Assembly: GCA_031396105.1 (NCBI GenBank) | Contig: JANNKC010000234.1 | Location: 3,345 to 67,344, forward strand | Direction: 5' to 3' | From: JADKCZ01 sp031396105 | Lineage (GTDB): Bacteria > Myxococcota > Myxococcia > Myxococcales > Anaeromyxobacteraceae | Length of the DNA stretch: 64,000 nt | Shown here: positions 17,814-27,280 of the stretch, in pieces | How the letters are laid out: each line of letters starts with the position of its first letter | Position numbering within the stretch: the stretch's first letter is position 1 | Translations under genes and position numbers: made by a program | Notes under the pieces: model-generated | The model's database searches: none | The model's input: the letters and a program-made list of their open reading frames with translations, nothing else | What the model was told of the DNA's origin: nothing

Positions 17814-18673
17814 AGCGGCTGTCGGACCAGACGCTCTACGAGATCCTGGAGGTCTCGGTGGAGGCGCCGCCCGAGGAGATCGAGCGGGCCTACGAGCGGG
17901 CCAGCGCCCTCTACGGGCCGGGCTCCCTGGCCACCTACTCGCTGGTGACTCCCGACGAGGCCCAGCTGCTCACCAACCGGATCGAGGAGGCCAAGGCCGT
18001 GCTCCTCGACCCCGACGCGCGCGGTCGATATGACGAGCGGATCGGCGTCCGCCCGCGCGCCGCGCCGCCACCGCCCACCCCGCAGCCCCACGGCGTGGCC
18101 ACCCCCTGGCCGTCGCTCCAGCCGTCGCCGGCCGAGTCGGCGCACCAGGCCCAGGAGGACGCGGCGCGCTCCGGGCCGCCGCCTGGGGAGCAGCGTCCCA
18201 TCCCGCTCGACGCCCCGGTCTCGTCCCCGCCGCCCATCCCGCTGGTGGCCAGGGCAGGCCAGGCCGAGGCGCCAGCGCCGCCGGCCACTCCGGCCTCGCC
18301 GGGGTCCGCCGCGCTCACGCCGTCGCCGGCCGGTGCCGGTCCGGTGGCGCCGGCCCCCATCCCGCTCAAGAACGAGCTGGCGGCGCCCCGCGAGCTGCTG
18401 GTGCCCGAGGGCGCCGCCTGGACCGGCGCGATGCTGCGCCAGGTCCGGGAGGCCCGCGGGCTCACGCTGCCGCAGCTCTCCGAGCGGACCAAGGTGACCC
18501 GCCACCACCTCGAGAACATCGAGGGCGACCGCTTCAAGGCGCTGCCGGCGGCGGTCTACCTCCGCGGCATCCTCATGAGCCTGGCCCGCGAGCTCCGGCT
18601 CGACGGCCAGCGGGTGGCCCGCTCCTACCTGGAGCGGCTGGCCGCCGCGCCGGCCGACGCGCCCAGGAAGTGA
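17810..18673 (+). CDS. J-like domain plus C-terminal RodZ-type HTH protein
   Basis: A 287-residue protein starting at TTG, overlapping the MinD-like stop (TTGA). Residues ~3-75 resemble a DnaJ J-domain ('LYEILEVSVEAPPEEIERAY', 'AKAVLLDPDARGRYDE') but lack the HPD motif needed to stimulate Hsp70. Residues ~80-205 are a Pro/Ala-rich linker. The C-terminal ~75 residues are an HTH like that of RodZ: 'LRQVREARGLTLPQLSERTK', 'HHLENIEGDRFKALPAAVYL', 'RGILMSLARELRLDG'. No membrane helix follows, unlike RodZ. Coupling to the MinD-like ATPase implies a joint role, perhaps in positioning or gene control; this is inference. Confidence 0.85.
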   Translation: MKRLSDQTLYEILEVSVEAPPEEIERAYERASALYGPGSLATYSLVTPDEAQLLTNRIEEAKAVLLDPDARGRYDERIGVRPRAAPPPPTPQPHGVATPWPSLQPSPAESAHQAQEDAARSGPPPGEQRPIPLDAPVSSPPPIPLVARAGQAEAPAPPATPASPGSAALTPSPAGAGPVAPAPIPLKNELAAPRELLVPEGAAWTGAMLRQVREARGLTLPQLSERTKVTRHHLENIEGDRFKALPAAVYLRGILMSLARELRLDGQRVARSYLERLAAAPADAPRK

Positions 18674-18711
18674 GCCGGCCAGGCGCCCGTCCGGGCCGGC
18701 GCGCGGCTTCG

Positions 18712-18740
18712 TTGACCCGGCCGCGACCCTCCCGTACCAT
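18712..18740 (+). promoter_or_regulatory. promoter TTGACC-N17-TACCAT, leaderless start
   Basis: TTGACC (18712-18717), a 17-base spacer, TACCAT (18735-18740). The ATG of the next gene is at 18748, seven bases after the -10, so the transcript should begin at or beside the start codon. No Shine-Dalgarno is present, which fits leaderless translation. Confidence 0.7.
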
Positions 18741-18747
18741 CCGGCAC

Positions 18748-19014
18748 ATGGCGCTCATCGAGGCTCCCGAGCAGGCGATGCGGCTCGCGCGGGCGATCTG
18801 CTCGGACATCTCCCTCTACAACGAGGAGAAGATCGTCAAGAGCATCGAGAAGGACAACTTCTTCGACGCCCTCCGGGACGAGCTGGCGGAGGGGCGCGAG
18901 CACTACCGGTCGCGCGTCGCGTCGGAGCTCTTCGGCAAGACCAACTTCTACGACCGGGCCATCGTGGACGTGATCCTGAAGTCGAAGGCTCGCATCCGGT
19001 CGCGCATCTGGTAG
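18748..19014 (+). CDS. small conserved protein of unknown function
   Basis: An 88-residue, charged, predicted all-helical cytoplasmic protein with no signal peptide or membrane segment. Distinctive segments are 'CSDISLYNEEKIVKSIEKDN' and 'FYDRAIVDVILKSKARIRSR'. I recall similar short proteins in other Myxococcota and deltaproteobacteria, but no function is known to me. It has its own strong promoter with no leader. The pseudouridine synthase frame begins inside its last codons. Confidence 0.8.
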   Translation: MALIEAPEQAMRLARAICSDISLYNEEKIVKSIEKDNFFDALRDELAEGREHYRSRVASELFGKTNFYDRAIVDVILKSKARIRSRIW

Positions 19015-20062
19015 CGCCCCCCGCCGCCGCGCCGGAGCGGCGCTCGCTCCTCGCCCCCGACGACCTGGCCGGCCTCCGCCTGGACCTGGCCCTGGTGCGC
19101 CTGGCGCCCGACCTCTCTCGCGCCCGCGTGCAGCGGCTGGTGGAGGAGGGGCACGTGCTGGTGGATGGCCGGCCGGCCAAGGCCTCGGCGCGCCTCAAGG
19201 GCGGCGAGCGGCTCGACCTGGTCCTGCCCCCGCCGCCGCCGTCGGGGCTGGTGGCCCAGGACCTGCCGCTGGCGGTGCTCCACGAGGACGGCGACCTGCT
19301 GGTGCTCGACAAGGCGCCGGGCATGGTGGTCCACCCGGCGCGCGGCGCCCCCTCCGGCACGGTGGTGAACGCGCTGCTGCACCGGCTCGGCTCGGCCACG
19401 CCCGGCGGTGCCCGGCCCGGGCTGGTCCACCGGCTCGACAAGGAGACCAGCGGCTGCCTGGTGGTGGCGAAGCGCGAGACGGCGCTGACGGTGCTGCAGG
19501 CGGCCTTCAAGGCGCGCCAGGTGGAGAAGACCTACCTGGCGATCTGCCACGGCGTGCCGGCGGCGACCGGCCGGCTCGACACGCCCTACGGGCGCCACCC
19601 GTACGACCGGACCCGCTACTCGTCGCGAGGCCAGGGAACGCGCCGGGCCGTCACCGGCTGGACCGTGCTGGAGCGGTTCGGCGAGCGGGCCGCGCTCCTG
19701 GCGGTGGCGCTGGAGACGGGGCGGACGCACCAGATCCGCGTCCACCTCTCCGACGCGGGCCACCCCCTCCTGGCCGACGCCACCTATGGCGGGCGGCGCC
19801 GCGAGGCGCGGCTGCCCGAGGAGGATCCGGTGCGGCGCGCGGCGGGGGCGGTGGGGCGGCAGGCGCTGCACGCCTGGCGGCTCGCCTTCGCGCACCCGCG
19901 CACGGGGCGCCGGCTCCAGGTGGAGGCGCCGGTGCCCGCCGACCTCGAGCGGGCGCTCGACGTGCTGCGGGGGGCCTTCGCCGCGCCGGCGCGGCCCATC
20001 AGGCCGCCTGCGGGGCCGGCTCCCGAGCCGGCGCCCAGGCCAGGGCGCGGCCGGAGTCGCCG

Positions 20063-20066
<4 letters not shown>
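19008..20066 (+). CDS. RluD-type 23S rRNA pseudouridine synthase
   Basis: This enzyme isomerises uridine to pseudouridine in large-subunit rRNA. An S4 domain ('LDLALVRLAPDLSRARVQRL', 'GHVLVDGRPAKASARLKGG') precedes a catalytic domain with Asp in 'VHRLDKETSGCLVVAK', 'TWLAIC'-like 'KTYLAICHG', and 'ALETGRTHQIRVHLSDAGHP'. The first usual start codon, GTG at 19095, would cut into the first S4 helix. The frame upstream is plainly coding but holds only CTG codons as possible starts; CTG at 19008 overlaps the stop of the previous gene and gives ~352 residues. Which RluA/RluD site it modifies cannot be told. A Pro/Arg-rich tail ends the protein, and its stop overlaps that of pfkA (CTAG). Confidence 0.9.
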
Positions 20067-21157
<1,091 letters not shown>

Positions 21158-21216
21158 GACGTGTGGCCCCCGCTTTCCGGGGCGCAGGGTCGCATGGGGC
21201 CGGGCCGGGCGGCAAC

Positions 21217-21252
21217 GTGGCGCCGCACGTGGCGCCGCACGTGGCGCCGCAC
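21217..21252. repeat. three tandem copies of a 12-base unit
   Basis: The unit GTGGCGCCGCAC is repeated three times exactly. It contains the palindrome GTGGCGCCGC/GGCGCC. It lies between pfkA and the lipoprotein gene, upstream of pfkA. It could be an operator-like or slippage repeat; too short for a CRISPR array. Confidence 0.8.
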
Positions 21253-21338
21253 CCGTGGGGATGCGTCCGTGGGGGCTGCGCCCGGAGCGGCTGGGGCGGA
21301 TCCGCCGGCGCCTTCGGCGGCGAGGCACGCCATGCCGT

Positions 21339-22655
21339 TCAGTCGGGCCTGGAGGTCGGGGGCGGCCGGGCGGGGCGCGCCGCGGCGTCGAACTGGGCCT
21401 CCAGCCGCACGATGACGGAGCGCTCGCGGTCGCGGTGGCCACCGCCGGGCGGCCGCTCCCACCGCATGCCCGGCTCGAGCTCGAGGTACAGCCAGCGGCG
21501 AAAGACATCGCGCCGCGCCCGGAGGCGGACGCGCCAGATCTCGACCACCGGCCCCACGTCGGACGCGCCCAGCGCCGAGCCGCCCAGGAAGAGCGCGGTG
21601 TTGTCGCCCACCGCGGCGAGCAGGCCGAGCTCGGTCCCCCACTCCCAGCCCCGCGAGCGCTCGGTGAACGTCGCCGTGTTGGCGAGGCGGAGGAGGAGCC
21701 AGCCACTGAGCTCCCGCTCCAGATCCAGGTCCTGCCGGGTGCCCCAGCCGGTGGGGGTCTGCCAGAAGCCGGAGACGGCGACGCGAGCCACCAGGACCCC
21801 CTCGACGGGCTGCACGTGGCGCAGCCGGAGCCGGGTGAACCAGCCGACCGGCCAGCTGAAGAGCAGGCCAGCCTGGAGGTCCGTCTGGGTGAGCAGGGTC
21901 TCGAAGAGCGTCAGCTTGAGGCCGGCGGTGGGCCGATCCGGGGCGCCGGGCGCCGGGGCGTCGCCGGGGAGGAGACGGTCGAGCGCCTCGTTGGTGCCGC
22001 CGGAGATGGTGAGCCGGAGCGCCTCGAGCCGGCGGTTCAGGTAGGGGAGGCGCAGCTCGGCCCGTGCGCTGGTGGTGAAGGCATGGGTGCCGTCGTCCCG
22101 GAGCGTGACGTCGTTGCGCCAGCGGACGAAGGAGCGGAGGCGCGGCAGGTCCACCTCGCGCTCGTCGGCGAAGAACTGGTCGAGCCGACCAACCGACCAG
22201 AAGAGTCCCTGGGCGAGCAGCGCGTGGCCGCCGTCGACCCAGTTGTCGGGAGGCGACGTGGCGGGCGGCTCCTCCGGCGGCCTCTGGACCGCGAATGGGG
22301 CCTGGCTCGATGGGAGGGTGGGGGCCGGGGCTGGGGTCTCGGTTTCGGCCGGGGCTGGGGCCGGGGTCTCGGTTTCGGCCGGGGCCGGGGCCTCCCTCGA
22401 CTCCGGGCCTTCGGCCCTACGCTCGGGATGCGCGGCCACCTTGCTGGCGCTGCTCGCCGATGCCGGGGCCGGGGTTTCGGTTTCGACCGGGGCCGGGGTC
22501 TCCTTCGACCCCGCGCCTGCGGTGCTGCGCTCGGGGTGCTCGGCCACGCTGCCGGTGGTGGTCGCGGAGGTCGGGGTCGGGGCCGGGGCCGCGGCCTTGC
22601 ACGCGGCCAGGCCCGGAGCCACGGCAGCGAGCGCCGCCAGGAGCAGCGAGGTCAT
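21339..22655 (-). CDS. putative lipoprotein with Pro-rich linker and beta-rich C-terminal domain
   Basis: Read from the ATG at 22655, this 438-residue protein has a lipoprotein signal peptide with lipobox 'GLAAC' at about residues 15-19. Residues ~25-120 are a low-complexity Ala/Pro/Glu/Thr linker with repeated 'ETETPAPA' units and two in-frame copies of a palindromic repeat ('VAAHPERRAEG' and a diverged 'VAEHPERSTAG'). The remaining ~310 residues are aromatic and alternating, predicted beta-rich, perhaps a barrel or porin-like fold ('WFTRLRLRHVQPVEGVLVAR'). The frame is open upstream into the methyltransferase with no stop, so a 638-residue fusion is formally possible, but an internal signal peptide makes a separate start more likely. 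No ribosome binding site is obvious. Confidence 0.65.
   Translation of the reverse strand: MTSLLLAALAAVAPGLAACKAAAPAPTPTSATTTGSVAEHPERSTAGAGSKETPAPVETETPAPASASSASKVAAHPERRAEGPESREAPAPAETETPAPAPAETETPAPAPTLPSSQAPFAVQRPPEEPPATSPPDNWVDGGHALLAQGLFWSVGRLDQFFADEREVDLPRLRSFVRWRNDVTLRDDGTHAFTTSARAELRLPYLNRRLEALRLTISGGTNEALDRLLPGDAPAPGAPDRPTAGLKLTLFETLLTQTDLQAGLLFSWPVGWFTRLRLRHVQPVEGVLVARVAVSGFWQTPTGWGTRQDLDLERELSGWLLLRLANTATFTERSRGWEWGTELGLLAAVGDNTALFLGGSALGASDVGPVVEIWRVRLRARRDVFRRWLYLELEPGMRWERPPGGGHRDRERSVIVRLEAQFDAAARPARPPPTSRPD
22393..22439 (-). repeat. palindromic interspersed repeat, copy inside lipoprotein linker
   Basis: Minus-strand order: GTGGCCGCGCA, CCCGAGCGTAG, a small hairpin (GGGCC-gaa-GGCCC), CGGAGTCGAGGGA. 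It is nearly identical to the element at 52048-52100 in the E2 gene except for the hairpin, and related to those at 63896-64000. It is translated in frame. Confidence 0.75.
22500..22547 (-). repeat. diverged second copy of the palindromic repeat in the same linker
   Basis: Same layout on the minus strand (GTGGCCGAGCA, CCCGAGCGCAG, short central part, GGGGTCGAAGGA) with several substitutions. It is in the same reading frame as the other coding copies and lies about 60 bases from the first copy. Confidence 0.6.
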
Positions 22656-23255
22656 CGTGCTGGATGGGGTGAGCCTGGGCCGGGCCACCAGCCGCCTCCA
22701 GGTGCCGCGGGCGTGGCGCGAGGCCTCCTCCACCTGGAAGCCGGCCGCCTCGACCGCCCGCTCCGTCTCCCGGTTCGGACGGCAGCCGCCCGCCAGCCAG
22801 GTCCAGGCCGGCTGCATCAGGTCCTGGAGCCGCGCCTCGAGCGGCGAGGTGGAGCGGACGTGCTCCAGGAGCCGGAAGGCGCCGCTCGGCGCCAGCACGC
22901 GCCGCACCTCGGCCAGGCCGGCCGCGGGATCGTCCACCGAGCAGAAGACCATCCCCGAGAGGACCGTGTCGAAGGCACCGTCGCGGAAGGGGAGCGCCTC
23001 GGCCCTGGCTCGCACCAGCGCCACCCCCGGCGCGCGCCGCCGCGCCGCCGCCAGGTTCCGTGGGTGCGGGTCGAGGGCCACCACGGGCAGGCCGGGCGGG
23101 AGCCAGGGGAGGTTGCGGCCGGTGCCGCTGCCGAGGTCGAGGGTGCGCCCCGCCGCGCCGCCGGGGAGCCAGCGCCGCCAGCGGCCGAAGCCGGAGTGCT
23201 CGGCCAGCCAGAGGCCGAGGTCGTAGAGCCAGGGGATCTGCTCGAGGCCGCGCAT
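22656..23255 (-). CDS. class I SAM-dependent methyltransferase (no stop codon of its own)
   Basis: A ~200-residue Methyltransf_11-type domain. The SAM-binding motif I is 'TLDLGSGTGRNLPWLPPG', motif II 'VVALDPHPRNLAAA', then 'EALPFRDGAFDTVLSGMVF', and 'EVRRVLAPSGAFRLLEHVRS'. These are small-molecule methyltransferases often involved in quinone or lipid modification; the substrate is unknown. After 'GTWRRLVARPRLTPSS' the frame runs straight into the downstream lipoprotein Met with no stop. So either the two are fused, or the original stop was lost by mutation or assembly error. It begins 10 bases before the ABC exporter stop on the same strand, suggesting an operon. Confidence 0.85.
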
Positions 23256-23264
23256 CGGGAGATC

Positions 23265-25115
23265 CTAATCGAGGTAGCCGCGCGCCTGCAGCCGGAAGAG
23301 GTGGGCGTAGCGGCCGTCCAGCGCCACCAGCTCCTGGTGGCTCCCCAGCTCCACCAGCCGTCCGCCGTGCAGCACCGCGATCCGATCGGCCAGCCGCACC
23401 GTGGAGAAGCGGTGGGAGATGACCAGGGCGGTGCGCCCGACCGCCAGCTGCCGGAAGCGCTCGAAGAGCTCGTGCTCGGCCTCGGCGTCGATGGCCGCGG
23501 TGGGCTCGTCCAGGATGAGGAGCTCGGCGTCCTGGCGCATGAAGGCGCGCGCCACCGCCAGCTTCTGCCACTGGCCGGCGGAGAGCTCGTGGCCCTTCTC
23601 GAACCAGCCGCCCAGCACCGTGTCGTAGCCCTGCGGCAGCCCCTCGACGACGCCGCTGGCCCCCCCGCGCGCCGCCGCCGCCGCCACGCGAGACCGGTCC
23701 TCCAGGTGGGAGGGCTCACCCAGCCCGATGTTCTCGGCGGCGGTGAACTGGTAGCGCACGTAGTCCTGGAAGACGGCGCCGATGCGGGAGCGCAGGTCGG
23801 CCGGGTCGAGGTCGCGCAGGTCCACGCCGCCCCAGCGGATGGCCCCCTCGCTCGGCTCGTGGAGCCGGAGCAGCAGCTTCACGAGGGTGGACTTGCCCGC
23901 GCCGTTCTCCCCCACCAGCCCGAGCGTCTCGCCCGGCGTCAGCGTCAGCGAGACGTCGCGCAGCACCCAGGCGTCGCGCCCCGGGTAGCGGAAGGAGACG
24001 CGGTCGAGCTCGATGGGCAGGGACGGGCCGCGCGGCAGCGTGGCCGCCGGGCTGACGCGAGGGCGCTCCCCCGCGGCCGGGATGGCCAGGAAGGCGAAGA
24101 GGTTCTGCATGAAGAGGGCGTCCTGGTACATCCCGCCCACCGCGCCGAGCACCGCCTGGACCGCCGTCTGCCCCTGGCGGAAGACCACGATGTAGAGGGT
24201 GAGATCGCCCAGCGTGATGGCGCCGGCCGCGGCGCGCCCCGCCATGAAGGCGTACATGGCGTAGAAGGCCAGGAGCGAGAGGAGCCCGAAGGCCGTGCCG
24301 GCGGCGAAGCGGCGCAGCGCCAGCCGGCGGTCCTCGGCGAAGAACTTCTGGAAGAGGGCGCGGTAGCGCGAGAGGACCAGCGGCCCCAGGCCGAAGAGCT
24401 TCACCTCCTTGACGTGGGCGTCGCGCGTCAGGATCCACTCCAGGTAGTTGAGGCGGCGCCCTTCCGGGGCCCGCCACGAGTAGAGCCGGAAGGACTCGCC
24501 GGCCAGCCGGGCCTCGGCCAGGAAGGCCGGCACCGAGGCGGCCACCAGCAGCGCCACCGAGGCGGGCGAGAGCCGCCAGAGCAGGCCGGAGAGGGCCGCC
24601 AGCGTGACGGCGTTCTGGCCCATGGCCACCAGCTGCAGCGCCAGCGAGAGCGGCCGCGAGGCGGCTTCCCGCCGGGCGTTCTGCATCTTGTCGTAGGTCT
24701 CGCTGTCCTCGAAGTGGCGCAGCTCCAGCTCGAGGGCCTTCTGCAGGATCCGCTCGTTGAGCAGGTTGCCCAGGGTGGCGCGCAGCAGGTCCCGCCGCAG
24801 CCCGGCCAGCCGGACCAGGCCGAGCTGGGCGCCCATGAGCGCCAGCTCCAGCGCCACCAGCTGGAGGACGCGGCGCGCCGCCTCCGGCCCGGCGCCGCCC
24901 GCCGCCGCCACCACGCCGTCCACGATGAGCTTGCCCACCCAGGCCAGCGCCGCCGGGAGGAGGGCGAGCAGGGCCGTCAGGGCCAGGAGCTGCAGCGCCC
25001 CGGACCGATCGGCCAGCCAGACCAGCCGCAGCGTGCCGGGCACCTCGCTGAAGATGGAGCGGAGCGAGGCGAGGCGGCCGGGGCCGGCGTCGGGCGAGGA
25101 GGGGCGGATCTTCAT
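23265..25115 (-). CDS. ABC exporter, fused membrane and ATP-binding domains
   Basis: A 616-residue half-transporter that would act as a homodimer in the inner membrane. Residues ~20-325 hold six membrane helices ('LLALTALLALLPAALAWVG' and others). The ATPase has Walker A 'LVGENGAGKSTLVKLLLRL', Q-loop 'GAVFQDYVRYQFTAAENIGL', a variant signature 'ELSAGQWQKLAVARA' (LSAGQ instead of LSGGQ), Walker B 'AELLILDEPTAAIDAEAE' and H-loop 'ALVISHRFSTV'. The substrate is unknown. I chose ATG 25115 ('MKIRPSSPD') because a caggaga site lies upstream. It diverges from speA with only 20 bases between starts, so each promoter must lie in the other gene or be very compact. Confidence 0.93.
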   Translation of the reverse strand: MKIRPSSPDAGPGRLASLRSIFSEVPGTLRLVWLADRSGALQLLALTALLALLPAALAWVGKLIVDGVVAAAGGAGPEAARRVLQLVALELALMGAQLGLVRLAGLRRDLLRATLGNLLNERILQKALELELRHFEDSETYDKMQNARREAASRPLSLALQLVAMGQNAVTLAALSGLLWRLSPASVALLVAASVPAFLAEARLAGESFRLYSWRAPEGRRLNYLEWILTRDAHVKEVKLFGLGPLVLSRYRALFQKFFAEDRRLALRRFAAGTAFGLLSLLAFYAMYAFMAGRAAAGAITLGDLTLYIVVFRQGQTAVQAVLGAVGGMYQDALFMQNLFAFLAIPAAGERPRVSPAATLPRGPSLPIELDRVSFRYPGRDAWVLRDVSLTLTPGETLGLVGENGAGKSTLVKLLLRLHEPSEGAIRWGGVDLRDLDPADLRSRIGAVFQDYVRYQFTAAENIGLGEPSHLEDRSRVAAAAARGGASGVVEGLPQGYDTVLGGWFEKGHELSAGQWQKLAVARAFMRQDAELLILDEPTAAIDAEAEHELFERFRQLAVGRTALVISHRFSTVRLADRIAVLHGGRLVELGSHQELVALDGRYAHLFRLQARGYLD

Positions 25116-25135
25116 TTTTCTGCCGCTCTCCTGTA

Positions 25136-27127
25136 ATGAGCGGGGCACCGATGATCATGCCCGAGCCGAGAAGCGACGCGACCGCGGCCACCGCCCCGTC
25201 CGACTGGTCCATCGAGCGCGCCCTGCAGTACTACAACATCAGCGGCTGGGGGGCCGGCTACTTCTCGGTCAACGAGAAGGGGCACGTGGTGGTGCACCCG
25301 CACGGCCAGCCCGGCCCGGTCATCGACATGATGGACGTGGTCGAGGACATCGTGGAGCGGAAGATCGGCTTCCCCTGCGTGGTGCGCTTCCAGGACGTGC
25401 TGCGCGCCCGGGTCAAGCAGATCAACGAGAGCTTCAAGCGGGTCATCGCCGAGTACAAGTACGCCGGCAGCTACTACGGCGTCTACCCGGTCAAGGTGAA
25501 CCAGATGCGCGAGGTGGTCGACGAGATCGTCGACGCCGGCGCGCCTTACCACTACGGGCTGGAGGCCGGCTCCAAGGGCGAGCTGCTCATCGTGCTGGGG
25601 ATGAACACCGACCCCGAGTCGCTCACCATCTGCAACGGCTACAAGGACGAGGAGTTCCTGCGGCTGGCGCTGCTGGGGCGCAAGCTGGGGCGCAAGGTCA
25701 TCGTGGTCATCGAGAAGCTCTCCGAGCTGCCCATGCTGCTCAAGCTGGCGGAGGAGATGCAGGTCGAACCCATGATCGGCCTGCGCTCCAAGCTGACCAC
25801 CCGCGGCACCGGCAAGTGGGAGGGCTCCTCCGGCGACTTCGCCAAGTTCGGCCTGACCATCCCGGAGCTCATCAACGCGGTGCGCATCCTCAAGGAGGCC
25901 GGCAAGGAGCACTGCGCCAAGCTGCTCCACTTCCACGCCGGCAGCCAGCTCACCGAGATCCGCACCATCAAGGACGCCGTCAACGAGGGGGCGCGCGTCT
26001 ACGCCAAGCTCCGCAAGATGGGGCTGCCCATCGAGTACTTCGACGTGGGCGGCGGCCTGGGCGTGGACTACGTGGGCACCCGCTCCACCGGCTATGCCTC
26101 CTCCATGAACTACTCGCTCGACGAGTACGTCGAGGACGTGGTCCACAACCTGCAGCGGGTCTGCGTCAACGAGGCGGTGCCCGAGCCGCACGTGGTCTCG
26201 GAGTCGGGCCGGGCCGTGGCGGCGCACCACTCCTGCATCATCATGAACGTCTTCGGCCACATCGAGATCGGCTCCGCCGAGGAGATCGCGGCCGCGTCGG
26301 TGGCGCAGCCCAACGAGCCCTCGGTGGTCCGCGAGATGCGCGAGATCGTGGCCTCCATGACGCCGCGAAACAGGGCGGAGGCCTACCACGACGCCGCCGC
26401 CAAGAAGGAGGAGGCCCTGCAGATGTTCAAGCTGGGCGTCCTCGGGCTGGAGGAGCGCGCCGTGGTGGAGAGCCTCTTCTGGAAGCTGGCGCGCGGCATC
26501 GCCGACCTGAACCGGGGCAAGAAGCGGCTGCCGCGCGAGACCAAGGACCTGGGCGACAAGATCGCCGACCAGTACCTGGCCAACTTCTCCCTCTTCCAGA
26601 GTGCCCCGGACCACTGGGCCTTCGACCAGCTCTTCCCCATCGTGCCGCTGCACCGCATGGAGGAGGCGCCCACCAGGGACTGCACCATCGTGGACGTGAC
26701 CTGCGACTCGGATGGCAAGATCGACCGCTTCATCGAGGGCGACGGGGTGGACGAGACGCTCTCCCTGCACGTGCTCAGGCCCGGCGAGCCCTACTACCTG
26801 GGCATGTTCCTGACGGGCGCCTACCAGGACATCCTGGCCGACATGCACAACCTCTTCGGCCGGGTCAACGAGCTGCACGTCTTCGCCGACGACGAGGACC
26901 CGGAGGACTTCTACATCGAGGAGTTCATCCCGGGAGACACCATCCAGCAGGTGCTCTCGCGGGTGCAGTACGAGCCCTCCGACCTGTGCCGGCGGGTCAA
27001 GAACGCGCTGGACCAGCGCATCAAGGAGGGGTCCCTGCGCCCCAAGGACGGCGTCTACCTCTCGGACTTCTACGACGAGGTGATGCGCGGCTACACCTAC
27101 CTCACCGGCGGGCAGCCGGGACGGTGA
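25136..27127 (+). CDS. speA: biosynthetic arginine decarboxylase
   Basis: SpeA converts arginine to agmatine, the first step of one polyamine route, with PLP. The 663 residues cover the full family. The PLP lysine is in 'YYGVYPVKVNQMREVVDEI'; further motifs are 'YGLEAGSKGELL', 'LLHFHAGSQLTEIRTIKD', 'EYFDVGGGLGVDYVGT' and 'VVSESGRAVAAHHS'. The C-terminal domain contains the conserved 'TCDSDGKIDRF'. Starts are ambiguous: ATG 25136 or ATG 25151, the latter 13 bases after a TGTAAT box. No agmatine-processing gene is in the window. Confidence 0.96.
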   Translation: MSGAPMIMPEPRSDATAATAPSDWSIERALQYYNISGWGAGYFSVNEKGHVVVHPHGQPGPVIDMMDVVEDIVERKIGFPCVVRFQDVLRARVKQINESFKRVIAEYKYAGSYYGVYPVKVNQMREVVDEIVDAGAPYHYGLEAGSKGELLIVLGMNTDPESLTICNGYKDEEFLRLALLGRKLGRKVIVVIEKLSELPMLLKLAEEMQVEPMIGLRSKLTTRGTGKWEGSSGDFAKFGLTIPELINAVRILKEAGKEHCAKLLHFHAGSQLTEIRTIKDAVNEGARVYAKLRKMGLPIEYFDVGGGLGVDYVGTRSTGYASSMNYSLDEYVEDVVHNLQRVCVNEAVPEPHVVSESGRAVAAHHSCIIMNVFGHIEIGSAEEIAAASVAQPNEPSVVREMREIVASMTPRNRAEAYHDAAAKKEEALQMFKLGVLGLEERAVVESLFWKLARGIADLNRGKKRLPRETKDLGDKIADQYLANFSLFQSAPDHWAFDQLFPIVPLHRMEEAPTRDCTIVDVTCDSDGKIDRFIEGDGVDETLSLHVLRPGEPYYLGMFLTGAYQDILADMHNLFGRVNELHVFADDEDPEDFYIEEFIPGDTIQQVLSRVQYEPSDLCRRVKNALDQRIKEGSLRPKDGVYLSDFYDEVMRGYTYLTGGQPGR

Positions 27128-27280
27128 TGCCGCGGCGGGCCCGTCGAACCCGCCGGAGGCGCCGCCACCCCGGAAGGGTCGAGCCGGGGAAGGCCCGTTC
27201 GGGATAGAGACTGACGGTCACGTTCCATTCACGCCCGGGCCCGCGCCCGGTCCGGGCTCGACCCGGGGGAGCTCCACACC

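Noticed and set aside
21217..21252. Replication iterons
   Set aside because: Only three 12-base units, no DnaA boxes or AT-rich stretch, and no replication gene nearby.
25136..27127. Selenocysteine codon in speA or neighbouring genes because tRNA-Sec is close
   Set aside because: All nearby genes read without in-frame TGA and end at normal positions; none is a known selenoprotein family.
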